Shown here piece after piece: positions 11,701 through 24,413 of a stretch of DNA of 64,000 nt. The DNA is from Terebella lapidaria (lineage: Eukaryota; Annelida; Polychaeta; Terebellida; Terebellidae): positions 10,017,001 to 10,081,000 of the forward strand of contig OX424563.1 in NCBI GenBank assembly GCA_949152475.1. The letters run 5' to 3'. Position 1 is the stretch's first letter. Each line of letters opens with the position of its first letter. A program made the position numbers and the translations under genes. A model generated the notes under the pieces. The model searched no databases. It was given only the letters and a program-made list of their open reading frames with translations, and was not told the origin of the DNA.

Positions 11701-14429
11701 AGTAGTCACGGCAACGGAGTCATTGGTGATTCCTAAGTAAAAGTTCCTGAAGTTGGCAACTGCAAGTGAAAGTATATTAATCAATATCACATAATTTCTC
11801 AATAGCAGGCGCGTAGCCAGGCATACGCTAATACGCTATAGCGTACGAATGTTTCAGCGTATATATCACCAATAAATGAGAAAGTAGCGTGTTTGTGTAG
11901 ATTGAACTAAAATAAGGCAAATTTCCCGAGCCTACAATATTGACATTATGACGATTCGTCTAAGATAAGCACTTTCTTCAAAAGGTATCATCAACTGTCA
12001 ATTGTTGCGTGCAACAAATGGGGAGGAAAACATAAGTATTGGGGTCTACATTCAACAGGACACCGAAGTCTAGTTCCACATATGAGTCTATCCATAAAAA
12101 AAATGTTTTACGGCGTAATCTTGTACTTCCAGGGACTGGCTTGGCCACGTTGTCAATTTTGCTGATTTTGCTTGAATTCACAATTAAGCATTTCACATAA
12201 AGAGGATCAATACATTTTTGTTTCTGTGAGTGCGTTTATGAAGCATAAATATTCAAATCCGTTTATAGCACAGAAACATAGCTGATTCAAACCTTCCAAA
12301 AATATCTGAGGCAATAATCAGTCGATCGTTCTAATTGTCAATAAAATTGTGATGTGGAAATGATTTACGTCTACATGTGAAGGCGAACGATTGCAATGTT
12401 CCTAATTTTGCAGTAAAATTTTGCTGGACAGTTCTTCGTCCCTCCCCCCCCCCCCCCCCCAAAAAAAGTAGCGCAAAATAACGCGACGTTCTGAATATCG
12501 CTTCTGTGTTCTACTACTCCTGTATGATTGTGGCTAGTTTCTAACAACTGTCATAATAAACTAAGTAGAAGTATTTCTGGCCATCACGGCCCATCAAATA
12601 TTACTTCACCAAATATACGTCTGAATACTTCCAGGAGAACGCAAATTCAGAAATTTTCTTGGGTTTAAAGCGCCCCTCAAGCCCCCAGCTGCACGAAGCT
12701 TCACTCGCTGCGCTCGCTCCCAATTCTCTTTTAACTACTTATTTAGCGTATGCCATTTCAAACCATGGCTACGCGCCTGAATAGGACCAAGCCATACCAC
12801 TGCATCACTTCATGAAGTAGCATTAAAGGCATAAAATAGCGTCAGACCAGAAACACACACTAAACGTGAAATCCACTGCTTACATGATCTTAACTGGACA
12901 CGTATTTCAAAATGAATGGTAAAATATGCAAATAATAACAATGTAAATAAATGAAGTGCATGTCCATGCGGCTGCAATAATTGACATATCCTGATATACA
13001 ACAAAATGGGGTATTCACTCACGGAGCGGAGCTGAGCGCATGGCTGTCAGGACGACCGTCTGTACAGGGTACACCTGTCCCAGGTCCACTATCAACCAGG
13101 CACCATTGCTCGCAGCGAATACAAATGTCTCTGGGTCGTGGTCTACTGCATAGTCTGACACGTATGTCATGTAGGTGTCCATCATTTCCGTTGGTTTACC
13201 GAATGCCAGATCTGTCACTGAAATCGAAGCAAATTACATAAGAGTAGGGAAGGGAGTACACTGGCTGCGTCGTTTGGACCATGAAACTCAATTAATTGGT
13301 ATGGCTAGGTGGGCGGTTCATTACGAGCATGTACATGTACATAAAATATATGTTCACAAAGTATAGTTTTGAATAACAACGAGTGTACACAATTCCACGG
13401 TTCAACATAAACATTTGTATCATGTTCAACATATTATCAAAAAGTGTAATTACAATCTTTGATATTATCATGATAACAATGTAGTTTGTTCGAGTTATCA
13501 GGATTGCTCGAAATCAAAACATTTACCGTTGAACGAACTACTGGTTTTTCCTGCGACCGAACAAGGGTTTAGGCATTTAGGACAAGGGAGAAAACAATAC
13601 TGATCTGCCCAGGCGAAATACTAATCCGCCTAAACCAAGTGAAATTTTGTTTGGGCGACATACTAATGTGCCCGAACCGAATAAAATTGTGTTTGGACGA
13701 AATACTAATTTGCCCTAACAAAATAAATTTTGTTTTGGCGAAGTACTAGTCCGACCGCAAATTAATTATTTGTTTGGACAAAAAGAAAATTGTTAAGACG
13801 AAAAAATTTTCACTCTGGTTCAGGCGGATTTGTGTTTCGCCCAAACAAAATTTTGTTTGGTTTTATTTCACCATAACGAAATAACACTTGGTTCGGGCGA
13901 ATTACTTTTTCGACCGGGCAGATTAATAATTTTCCTTCCATGTCCTAAATACACCTCTATAGTTTTATCTGTTAACTCGTTATTATTTCTAAATGAAAGT
14001 CATGAGTATTTTTCTGCGATTCTCAATATTCCATAGATTCAGCTGTTTCGTGTCACGTGTCAGGAAGAAGAATGCTGTTTTCGATAATAGTTAATAAATG
14101 TTGATGAGGATGTCTTAGATGTGTAGAACACACAGAACACAAATATATTATTCACACTTTCGCACCATATTCATGTAACACATAAAAAAAGTGATATCCT
14201 CAAAAGAGAACTGCAATTTTATATCTACTCATTTTAAAGTAACAAAGAACTGTGAACGTCGTGTGACTAAACGCTCAAAATAAAGAGTTAAATGGTACAT
14301 CCCCATTGAATAAGTGGTAGCCAACCGATAAATACATTGTTTTTTACACCATATTCACTTACCCGAGAAAGAATCCTTGACCATACACAGCAGAAAATAT
14401 AGGCCAATCCCTATACACAATACTGCCAT
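8795..14429 (-). CDS. Secreted fucolectin-like protein A, two F5/8-C-type domains
   Basis: Seven exons modelled on the minus strand: 14363-14429, 13023-13217, 11655-11759, 10192-10308, 9853-10083, 9480-9719, 8795-8865, all joined in phase 1, 341 aa. Exon 1 is a signal peptide (MAVLCIGIGLYFLLCM). Domain 1 (about residues 24-160; exons 2-4) starts DLAFGKPTE, has GAWLIVDLGQVYPVQTVVLT and ends LHFCDIELYS. Domain 2 (about 162-318; exons 5-6) starts SNVALLKPS, has CAHTL, RPWWYVDLGN and, across a splice, RPDCCGERFRDFNIGV, ending LTICEAVVM. These are hallmarks of the eel fucolectin/tachylectin type of F5/8-C fold, which binds fucose-containing glycans outside the cell, usually in innate defence. Domain 1 lacks the DCCGER-type motif, so it may not bind sugar. 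The last exon is the weakest part: its tail is not conserved in copy B. Confidence 0.8.
9222..9305. repeat. 42-bp tandem duplication in intron of lectin A
   Basis: Two consecutive, essentially identical units containing GAGTTGTGTTGAATGTAAAT and AGCTCACACAGGATGATAAA. Copy B (about 46515-46570) has a single diverged unit, so the duplication arose in A after the gene duplication. Confidence 0.8.
10915..11460 (-). repeat. Relic of the 147-bp-satellite/Helitron-like family in intron 3
   Basis: On the minus strand it has TTTCCGAGATATTGTTGG, CATTTTGT and AAAATGCTGAC-type blocks that correspond to the satellite unit at 39.6-41.7 kb, plus a C-rich run near 10983-11020. The homologous block sits in gene B at about 51290-51640, so it predates the gene duplication. 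No exon supported. Confidence 0.5.
11806..12779. mobile_element. 974-bp non-autonomous TIR element in lectin A
   Basis: It begins CAGGCGCGTAGCCAGG and ends with the inverse GGCTACGCGCCTG. It is flanked by AATAG on both sides (11801-11805 and 12780-12784), a perfect 5-bp target duplication. Gene B at 52731-52740 shows the unoccupied site (TCAACAGGAC), so the insertion postdates the duplication or was lost in B. The interior contains a C run at 12446-12460 and no transposase. The terminal word resembles hAT-like ends, but hAT targets are normally 8 bp, so the superfamily is left open. Confidence 0.8.
13600..13935. repeat. Imperfect palindromic array (GGGCGAAATACTAAT words), intron 1 of lectin A
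   Basis: Repeated words GGCGAAATACTAATCCGCC and AAATTTTGTTTGGGCG alternate in both orientations, about seven times. The array is present in gene B at 55540-55870 at the same intronic place. Function unknown. Confidence 0.65.
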
Positions 14430-14640
14430 TATTGTTTTCCTATTTCTCAGGAGCAGTTACAACTGATTCCCTTCTGGCACATGGCGTAGTGATATATGAC
14501 CGGTCCTGAACTAGCACGGCCTCCAGTCCACAAAGCTTCGTGTATTGATGTGTTAACCGCAGTGTATTGACCAGAAATATTAACCTTGATTTTGAATTGT
14601 GCGCAATGCCGTCACTACATGGAGAGACTTTCAAATATTA
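14430..14640 (-). promoter_or_regulatory. Conserved 5' flank and candidate core promoter of lectin A
   Basis: The 210 bp upstream of the start codon are well conserved with the flank of gene B (56547-56760), better than most introns. On the minus strand a CATATATCA sequence (about 14490-14499) lies about 65 bp before the ATG and could be a TATA box. A short ATG...TGA frame (14448-14482, minus) is kept in both copies but may lie upstream of the transcription start. Inference only. Confidence 0.4.
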
Positions 14641-14724
14641 GCCTCGAAAATACCTGGACGGCATTGACTGCTATATCTTCTATACATTTGCAGTGTATTG
14701 AACAACACGTACATTCCAAAAGGT

Positions 14725-17700
14725 GATGTGCATAGTAGTATTTATTAGTAAGTACATATTAATGTGAAATAATGCGATTTTTGGCAAGCCTTCCGCAGGG
14801 AATTCCTGGAATCGACTGATCCATTGATGGACATTAATAAATGATGATACACATGTTGTCAACTGTACCAACATGTTCTGATAGTTGCCTCTCGGCAAGT
14901 ACACGATACAGTGGTTCCGGGTCACGCATACATACTTGGCATTGTTTAACGACATTCATATGGTCAAAAATACCGCGAATACCACTTTCCGCCCGTTGAC
15001 AATAAGCATATATGCAGTGGCGCCCACAGGGGTACGCAGTAAACGCACGTGCGTATACAACAAGAAAATGCAGCTAACTGCGGGAGACGACATTAGAGCT
15101 CGAGCACATCATCAGCACCACGACAGCTGAATGTATCTTACAGAATGTTACCCTCCCCCCACCCCCCCCCCACCCCTGCCAAAAAAAGAGAATCATATCA
15201 TGCCCCACATGATTCCAATTTATTCCCTATATTATGATGAAACACATAGGCGTACTTCAACCATATTCTTAATAAGTAAACATTTATTTTGAACTCAATG
15301 AAACAGATACGCCTGATAAAATGACATTGAACCTCAATAAAATATCCTTAAATATTGGATACTATGAGGAGTATCTGCATCTGATATCATGATATAGATA
15401 ACACATGCATACTGAGCAAATTAAATGAACAGTTTAAAATAAAAAGGTTTCGCAACCCAGCATGGAACACATTCTCATGTGATAAAATATGTCAAATTAC
15501 AGTCGTGGCATCGCAGACGAATCATTGTGTTTACTTCATAACGCCAAAGAAGGCCACACGCAAGGTTACATGTATGCATGCACAAAATGCTGCACAGAAA
15601 ATTGTGCGTTCCAAAGTACGCGTCATTGTGGTAAAATATGCTTTGCATTCTGGGAACGTGAATTTCCATCGGCTCCGCCATTTTTACGTTTTTCAGGCGA
15701 GCAGACCATTTTGCGTAATTTTCTCAAACCTAACACATCGATTTATGCATTATATATCTGTGGAATATTCAAAGCTTGCCATCAAATCGAGAGATTTTAT
15801 GTCAAGGACGAAGAAAATCCTCATTTGAAGTAGGTGTACAAAGGTTTACATGCCAAAACGGGCGTCGATAGGTTGGCATGAAACCTCCATGAAAAAGTCA
15901 GCACATAGACATGTAGAGTTGGGGGCTTCGCCCCCAACGCTCTAATGTCAAAAACATTCAAACAAGCCCCCCCCCCCCTCCCCTCCAAATCCATCGTACT
16001 GGTTGTCGTATTGATTGTCTTATCGGACAATTGAACATTGTATTCTCCACATCCTCAATCTTCATTCTCGATTGAAACTTCGATGCACAACCCCAATAAC
16101 GCTAAATATACCGGTATATATATTTAAGGAAAGAGTTGGAATGTACGATCGTCGATGGCATGATACTAGTAGGCCTACATCGGCTTTACATTGAAAATTC
16201 AATTCAATTTTCTTCGCACAAAAAATCGGATCTAAGAATGTGTTAGGTACCTGCAAATGCCTAGATTCAACCAGAGAGCATCTAGACCCCTTCAGCTTCA
16301 CCCCTACTGGCTAAGACTCCCTCCCGCATGTGTGTATCCCCTTCTTCGCATCCTGGCGCCTTTGCATATATGAATAATAACTACCATGTATTTCATGTAG
16401 TATATATGCATTTGGTTTCTTGTTTCCGTGAACTGGGAACTGGTGCAACATTTGCCTTGCATACAATAATATCGACCGGGGTTGTTTGATCAGCTAAGTT
16501 CTTATGGACTGGCTTCTCACTAGTGCAGTGAATTCACGCATTGATTTGTCATCAAATTGAGATGCTCGGTCTTCACCAGATTCTCTAGTTTTGTTTCACA
16601 TTGTTGATCACATTCACGCAAAGATCCGAGCCAAATTCCGATGCTAATATTGTATTGTATTGTTTATTGAGTATTTTATGTTATTCAGCCCATATACTGC
16701 ATTTCACATATACATTATATAGTAGGGGACAAAAATAAATGTATGAACATGTAATGAAATTTGATACATCATAGTACATACAAAATGATATGCATACAGT
16801 GGTCTAAAACTCTAAGTTTTAGACCACTGTGGTCTATCAATATATATAATGATTCTGCTCGTTGTTTGTGAAGATTCAATGTTTGCACACAGAAAGCACT
16901 TGAAAAATTTTTGTGACACTAAACATGCATATGTAAATTGTACTATACATACCAATGATTGCTAGAATGATAATTTTATTATCTTTAACCTTATTTCTTA
17001 CCCTCAATGAAAATGACAGCCATGCACAATAACCGTTTTATAAATATGTTCTGTACCTGTATGTACCTACAGTGTTATTGTTCCTAACTAAATGTTAGTT
17101 GATTAGAATGTCTTGTAGTCTTGTATCGGTTTGTTTAGTCTTGTATCGGTTCGTTTGTCATATAGATGCTTTGCAAGTGACGTCATAACGTAAAACTTCT
17201 CCATTTATGACGCCATACTGGCCGGCAAAATTTCTAGTGAAATCACAATAGAACCAACAAACACTGGACATTGGACATGATTTTGCCGTCCAGTGTGACG
17301 ACACCGCAAAGCATATGTTGAAGCTGAATGTTTTTAGACGAGTGACACACAAGTCTCATTATACTCTTCGGTCATATACTCAATAACTTCAATTCAATAA
17401 TTGTCAAGTACGTTTTTAAATTTATTTATATGTGATTCCCAACGAAGCTAAAAACAAATGAGGTATGAGGTGCATCAAAGATCATACAACTTTTCTGATA
17501 TATTATGCCAGAAGCCATGGAAGTCACCAATAATTGATTAGTTTTTGATCCGTAGATTACCAAATGTGCGGTTTCTATCTACATATGAAAATGCAGGACC
17601 TCATTATTCTGGCGATATTATAACATAATCATGTCTATATTTTATTTCTCTTAGAACGGTGATACCATAGCAAACGGTTCGTGCATGGTCTGCCGACGCA

Positions 17701-17832
17701 GATAATTCCTGATAATCTTTCTAAAGTTAATTCATTTCGGGCTATTATATAGTCATGCCACGGAGTTCCAGATATATGACCAAGAAATTATTGAAAAGTT
17801 TGATTCAAGTTTTCACTACAGATCACGAAAAA
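14725..17832. other. Gene-poor stretch with small hairpins and C-runs
   Basis: No gene supported. Homology to the flank of gene B stops near 14723. Seen: a CAGTGGCGCCCACAGGGG word at 15016 resembling a transposon terminus without a partner, C-rich runs at 15152-15172 and 15967-15976, a perfect hairpin GTTGGGGGCTTCGCCCCCAAC near 15918, and a repeated TTGTATCGGTTTGTTTAG near 17120. The 114-codon ORF at 15489-15833 (plus) has no recognisable motif. Confidence 0.4.
16796..16838. repeat. Short perfect inverted repeat
   Basis: CAGTGGTCTAAAACT is followed by CTA and then AGTTTTAGACCACTG, giving a near-perfect 15-bp-arm hairpin in otherwise AT-rich sequence. It could be a tiny foldback element. Confidence 0.7.
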
Positions 17833-19801
17833 TTAGCTCAAGGGCTAAGATGGGTTACCGGACATTTTTGGTTGAACCACGACAGGTGAGATATGATGTT
17901 CAGATTAACCATTTGAGGTCATCTTCGTGAACTTCAATGTCACTATCAAGTGTGCAGCATATAACCTTGCATATGTTCAAAATACGAATACAAGGTTATT
18001 ATGTCTCCAAAATTATTTTTTTTGCCTAGAAATGACCCAAAATGGATAGTAATGCGATTTGGGTCAGAAAAAAAATTTTCACTGACCCGTCAAAAATTAA
18101 AAATGGCTGTTTTCCAAGGTCAAATTCAAAGTCACCACATTATGAAGGAAAATTAGCCCAAGGGCTAAGAAAGCTTACCGGAAAGATTTTTAGCTTTAAA
18201 ACAACTTTCTTGATCAAGATTGTCGTATTGCCCTTTCAAGATCATTGAAGGTCAAATTTACGGTCACCATTGAAACTGCAATATATAATTTTCCATTTGA
18301 TACTACCAAAATTTAAGCTCTATCTTGAAGTGTTCTAAGAGTTTACTCCATACAGCTCCCATTATGAAAAAAAAGAATGAGGTCAAAGGTCAAATTCAAG
18401 GTCATAACAATATTCACCACATATCATTTCATATGTACACAATTGATTCCTAAGCCATAAAGTTGCTGGCAAACAAGATATTAGCCATTTTGCGCTCTGA
18501 CCTTGAAAATAATGTCAAAGGTCAATTCAAGGTTATGAGAATATTCAGTTTATATAAATTCCTATACGTACATATTCGATTCACAAACTGTGAATAATCA
18601 GCAAGATATTAGTCATCCTGTGTTCTGACTTCGAGAATAAGGTTAAGTTCAAGGTCATGACAATATTCAGCATATAATTTCCTATGTGATCACAATTGAC
18701 GCCCAAGATGTGAAGTCGACAATAAGCGAGATAATAACCATTTTGTTCTGTGACCTTGGAAATAAGGTCAAAGGTCAAATTCAAAATCATGAGAATATTC
18801 GGCATGTATCATATCCTGTGTGTCCACAGTTGATTCCCAACCTGTTAAGTTGATATCAAGCGAGACATTGGCCATTTTGTGCTCTGACCTTGAAAAAGAG
18901 GTCCAAGGTCAAGATCAAGGTCATGACCATATTCAGCATATATGATTTCCTATATTTGCACAATTAATTCCTAATCTGTAAAGTCGATAATAAGGGAGAT
19001 ATTACTCATTTTGCGCCTTGACCTTGAAAATGAGGTCAGTGGTCAAATTCAAGGTCATCGAAATATTCTGCAGACTTCATTTCCTATGTTCACAATTTGA
19101 TTCCTAAGCTGTGAAGTCGATAAGAAGCAAGATTTTAGCCATTTTGTGCTCAGACCTTGAAAATGAGGTCAAATTCAAAGTCATGACAATATTCAGCATG
19201 TATCATTTCCTATAGGTCCATAATTGATTCCTAAGTGTAAAGTCAATAATGAGCGAGATATTAGCGATTTTGTGCTGTGATCTTGAAAATTAAGTCAAAG
19301 GTCAAATTCAAGGTCCCAAGAATATTCGGCATATATCATTTCCTATGAGTCCACAAATCCTAATCTCTAATCTCAATATTTAGTGAGATATCAGAATAAA
19401 TGTTTCCCATTATAAAGCATAGGAAAATTTAACATGGGAAAGTGCCATTTGGGACCCGTCAAAAGATTCAAAATGGCTGCCACACGCAGACCGGTGATTC
19501 AATGGCAACGAAACTTATACACGTCACAGAGGGGGGTCTCAAATCTGATCAGACAGTTTTTGTGAAAACGACCGTCAAAGTTCAAATTTTGCCATTTTTC
19601 ATCAAAAATGGCTGCCATTTTGAAATAATTGCCTAAATTAAAAAACTAAAAAATACCTCCTTCTTGAAACAATTTTAGGCATTTTGGTGCAAAATTTCAG
19701 AAAGATTTGATCGTAAACTTTAAAGATAAAAATGTAGAGAGACGACGGATGACGGACGCCACGGCAATAGGTTATCAGACCAAAGGTTCCGGTAACCTAA
19801 A
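17833..19801 (+). repeat. F1 interspersed element, full-length with minisatellite body
   Basis: It starts ATTAGCTCAAGGGCTAAGA then TGGGTTACCGGACA. It ends GACGGATGACGGACGCC...CAATAGGTTATCAGACC then GGTTCCGGTAACC. The body has about eight units of roughly 115 bp with GTGACCTTGAAAATGAGGTC, AAATTCAAGGTCATGA, ATATTCAGCATATATCATTT and AGCGAGATATTAGCC. A second start-like motif (TTAGCCCAAGGGCTAAGAA then AGCTTACCGG) lies at 18147-18180, so this copy is a mosaic with an F2 start. Non-coding. Confidence 0.8.
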
Positions 19802-22449
19802 AACAGTCAATTTAACTTATGATGTAAAGAAATATTTCTACCTTAATTATAGATAATGCCGAGAAATTGGGGGAAAAAACAGTGAGAATTTCACCAATTC
19901 ATCAATATAACCACATGAATAGTTGAAACCTAATTAATTATATAATTATGTCTTTTTATAGATAAGTATATCTATGAGTTTTCAAGGATATGAGTTAATA
20001 TGAGTTTTTGAGGATTCATATCCAAAAATTTAATGTACAAAGTATACAGCCGGAGAGGCAAGTTATATTCCATAGTCATGCACTCAAAATGAGTTTTAGA
20101 CAATATTTTTTCACATTCAAAACAAGTTTTAGACAAAGAAAAGTGACGAATGTAATCCCGTGTGTTTAACTCTTTATTCTGCTGTCATATGGTACCCGAA
20201 GCAGTATTACGATATCGATCTGCACCTGAATAGTTTAATTTTAACCTAAATTTCACCCAAATAGTTTCTTTTTATAGTCTCTGATTTATCCATGATAGTG
20301 GACGTGGATGCCACATTAAATATAACATTTGAAATCGAAGACTTGATCTCGTAAGTATTTGGTTTTTGATTGCGTTATCATGACGGCTGAGTGCTGGTAG
20401 GTAATCATCGGGAAATTGGCGTCATTTAATATGCAGGAGGTTGTTTGAGAGAAATTCAATGAAAGCCCTATTTCCCATCACATGGGACCACACTTGAATC
20501 AATTCCTTTTTCATCATATAAACAAGCCAACCTCCCAGTAACTCACGATCGGTAAATTGGTTCCTTGGGAAGTATGAACAGGAAAGCCAGAGTCATTAAT
20601 CTCCACACTGAATGTGCAATCAAGAACAGGATTGATTCACCGATTTCCTTCGCCCACTCCTGGCAGCTCGCATACGATGTTGTCAGATATTTTTTTAACG
20701 GTGGGAATTTACTTAGCCTCGTTTAGGACTTCTTGTGTCTAAGTGTCATGTCATTTTAATGGATAGCGTGAATGGTGTTTTTTTTAATTAAAGTATCGCT
20801 CCAGTCGATAATGGGAATGTATTTTTAAATTTGAAACATTTCTAATACAGTGTGATCGAACCAACTATAGGATGTTTCATATCATATTTATTCCATTTTG
20901 TGATAATCACATTGTGATCCGAATCTGAACAGACATGTTTGTAGAATTGAACATTCATGATCGTTAATGTTTAACTATTACGTGTGGGCTCGAAACCCAC
21001 TGCAAATCATGAGATAAACTGATAACATTTGGAAGGATAAACTCACTAAGAATGGAAGAATTGTCATCGAAATCAGGTGAATTCGTTCTTCCAATGTCAA
21101 CGACATTGTTGTGGCTATTGGCTTTTATTATTAGCCTTATGTAATAAGGTGTTGGCAAGTAACACTTGCAGTGTAAAATAAAATATTTGCACCAAAATGG
21201 GATATTCCTAATAATCGCTTCCATTCTATATATCATTGCATAACATCATTGCTATACAGACACATAAAATTTCACCATGGGCAGACCCAACATTTCAATC
21301 ACAATTGTAATTCGACAACACAAATTAGAATAGCCAGTTCTCCATTAGGTTTATCGATGAAGTGTCATTCTTGCAGACTGGAAACCATTGAACATAAACC
21401 ATGAACTGGGATCGGTTATGGGGAAAGCCTGGGATGTAATATAAATTACCGATGTGATTCGAATTGATATCATTGTCAATCGTTTTCATTGTCGAACGCA
21501 CATATTTAACATCGATTATACAATGTACACCAAATAGCGTGTGATAGGTATATCTATATTTGCTTACATGTGATTCTTGGTCTCCTGCACAACCTCCAAA
21601 TAGTATATCATGCGAGATATCACTTTTCGTGATCATCTGAGAGGAGGCCATTAGTTTTTACTAACATTTCCATGACAAGAAGTCAGATCGATATCAATCT
21701 TTACCACGTTTGTGGGATGACACAGAGAATGCTAATTGTTATGTTATATAGCTGACGAACAAATAATACTCAGATCACGATGGAGTCACTGAGCATGGCA
21801 CTGTCACGGGTAAAATTTCACAGTGTTTAAACGGTCCATTCATGCTGGATGAAAATGAATATATGTGATTATTTGGCGATGCACCGAGCCTAATCCATCG
21901 CTCTAGTATAAGGTTCAGTGTGAGTGGTGTGTCGCCCGACTGGCATATTGATCATACAGGTGCCGTTGTCAAATAATAAAATGCCCACCAAATCAGCAAC
22001 AACAGAGATGTATAACATCAACAAATGTAAATGAGGCCAGGAGAAAAGTAAATGACCAGCATTGACAACAATTATTTATATGCCTATACCACAAGATGGC
22101 GTCGTCCAAAATCAAACAATAATGACAGGAAACAAACTATCAAAACTACAAGAGGGGTTCATGATGTTCCATGCAATTTTGTTCACTATGTTGTGTTCAT
22201 TTTTTATACTTGGTATTAATTCTACGTTTTTTAAGATTTCATCATGAGATATATCACACTCGTTGAACCGCTAAATGGGAAATCAATGCTAAATGTGAAA
22301 CCTAACGGTGAATGTGAAAAACACTAACGCTAAGTGTGAAACCTAACGGTAAATGTAAAAACCAAGGCATACGTCTTGACGCTAAATGTAATAAGTATTT
22401 GCTTGACAGTAAGTGTGAAAAGCTGGTGTTTCCATCACCTGAACAGTCT
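19802..22449. other. Non-coding stretch
   Basis: No exon or mobile element could be supported. Near 22270-22430 a short word (CTAAATGTGAAA / CTAAGTGTGAAACCTAACGG) recurs about seven times, a degenerate tandem array. ORFs at 20964 and 21325 (minus) carry no motif I recognise. Confidence 0.35.
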
Positions 22450-23195
22450 TTTTAGGTTACCGTATCTTTGATCTGACAAGCGACAGCACAGGAGGAATGG
22501 AAAGCGTAAGAATATGTCCGGGAGACATGTTTTTAGGTTACCTGACAAAATGGCTAATATCTCGCTTATTATCGACTTTATAGCTCGAGAATCAATTGTG
22601 GACAATCAGGAAATGATATACACCAAATATTCTCATGACCTTGTATTTGACGTTTGAACTCATTTTCAAGGTCAGAGCACAAATTGGCTATCTGGCTTAT
22701 AATCGACTTTATGGTATGGGGGATAAGTGGTGGACATATAGAAAATGAACGATCATTTCGTACACCAAAACCAAGTGCGGGCGGCGGAAAAAAATTTTTC
22801 TCGCAATAAATTGAAACGGAAAACCTCTTTTTTTTTTTTTTTAAAAAAAACAAAATAAAAAGATTTGACGCGGGACCAATGAAATCGAGGTGGCATTCCC
22901 TGAGAAACAATTAATTAAATTTGTGTGGCCCTACAGCTCGGGATTCAATTGTGGACATCGCCGATTTATGCCGAATATTCAAAAGACCTTTAATTTGACT
23001 TTTGATTTCAATTTCAAGGTCACGGGACATCTTATTATTGAATTCATAGCTTAGTAATCAATTGTTAGCACATAGGAAATCATAGATGCTGAATACTCTC
23101 GTGACTTTGACCAGTGACCATATTCGAAGCCATGCGACAAAATAGCTATTGTCCAGTAACCTATCTTAGCCCTCGGGCTATATTTTTTTGTATTG
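22450..23195 (-). repeat. F1 interspersed element copy
   Basis: Reading the minus strand from 23195 gives AGCCCGAGGGCTAAGATAGG then TTACTGGACAAT, the F1 start. The end at 22450-22530 has AGGTTACC words. AAGGTCA units are present between them, and a T/A run lies at 22828-22850. Confidence 0.65.
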
Positions 23196-23269
23196 ATTAT
23201 GGTCACGTCTTAACCCTTCTACAAGCCATTCTAGGTCTCGCTCAAAATCATAACTCTCCTTGTGCACAA

Positions 23270-24413
23270 CTTTCAGAAACACATTAGTCGGTCAGGGAAT
23301 TTACAAATCAATGATACATCTTCTCGGAACTTTGAAAGCACCATGACTTCTTCTAGCACATGCGAGGTCATTGTAGCAGAAAGCCCAAGTATCGGGAACT
23401 TGGGGAGCACAGATCGCAGCTCAGCACAACGTGTGTAGTCTGGACAAAAATCGTTTCCCCTCAAAAAAACAATATCGTTTTTCTTGTATTTTATATTACC
23501 GCGCTATAAACCTATACATACTCATTCATCACTTAATTACCCATCACTGGACAAAATTATAATCTTTCCTGCCAAAATTTGGCTCACAGGTTCATGACAC
23601 CTATTTACTAAAAAAAACCTCACCAGTCAGTAAGGCAATGCAGCTCATCGAATACTAACAGACATATACGATCAATATAGGATCGCATCGCATTAAGCTA
23701 GCGACCACCCATAATGGCTTCAGGTGATGTCAGGATCACAGACACTGCACCGGTCTCTACCTCTGCATTTAAGACATGAATATGAAGGTTTTCTTTTACT
23801 GATAGCCGAGTGATATATGTTTAAAGTTTTCTATCCATCGGCTCAAACATAACACTAGCTTATGCCACGCTTTTTTAAAATGTCATATGTACATCATAAT
23901 TTTCAATCTACTCCTAATCTTGGAAACGTTAACTACATCCCTTGACCGTATACCCACACAGCAATGCCCAGTTCCCTCAATCGTGTTTCTTGATCCCGCA
24001 TCAGGCTTCTTAATGGAGTGATGATAAAAAACATATGCTGCCCTTTCTCTGGCTCAAGCTGTGAAAATATCATATTGTTTATATTCACTTAAATTTACTG
24101 ATCGCGAAAAATATTGTCCATGTTATTAATATAACTTTTATATAAAAATACATTTTACATATAATTTCATAAATAAATCACAAATTGAGAAATAACAACA
24201 ATAGTTATTTTCTTGATATCACTTTATAATTACCTCGTCTTGCATCAAAGGTGCCAAATAAAATGTTAGGCTTTTCCAATAACCTGTGGGTAGACACCCA
24301 ATACAATGTTCCTTGCAAAGGATCTTCTCTAAAATCTCTGACTGCTCTTTTTTCAATGAATATTTGAAGCCATATTTGGACTCTACTTTTTGAAGGAGCT
24401 GTTTCATGTCCAT
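23270..24413 (-). pseudogene. RecQ-like DNA helicase N-terminal fragment
   Basis: Three coding blocks on the minus strand. Exon-like 24234-24413 (60 codons from ATG to GAG, then GTAATT) has YSLKKEQSEILEKILC and the Walker A region IGCLPTGYWKSLTFYL. Block 24058 down to about 23940, after TTTTCACAG, has FFIITPLRSLMRDQE (motif Ia). Block 23273-23464 has GNDFCPDYTRCAELRS and FPILGLSATMT (motif III). RecQ enzymes unwind DNA using ATP. The order is right, but the DEAH box expected just before GNDF is not visible, the Walker A glycine is Trp (GYWKS instead of GYGKS), the third block ends at a stop, and no second RecA domain follows. Probably a pseudogene or a transposon-borne RecQ-like fragment. Confidence 0.65.
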
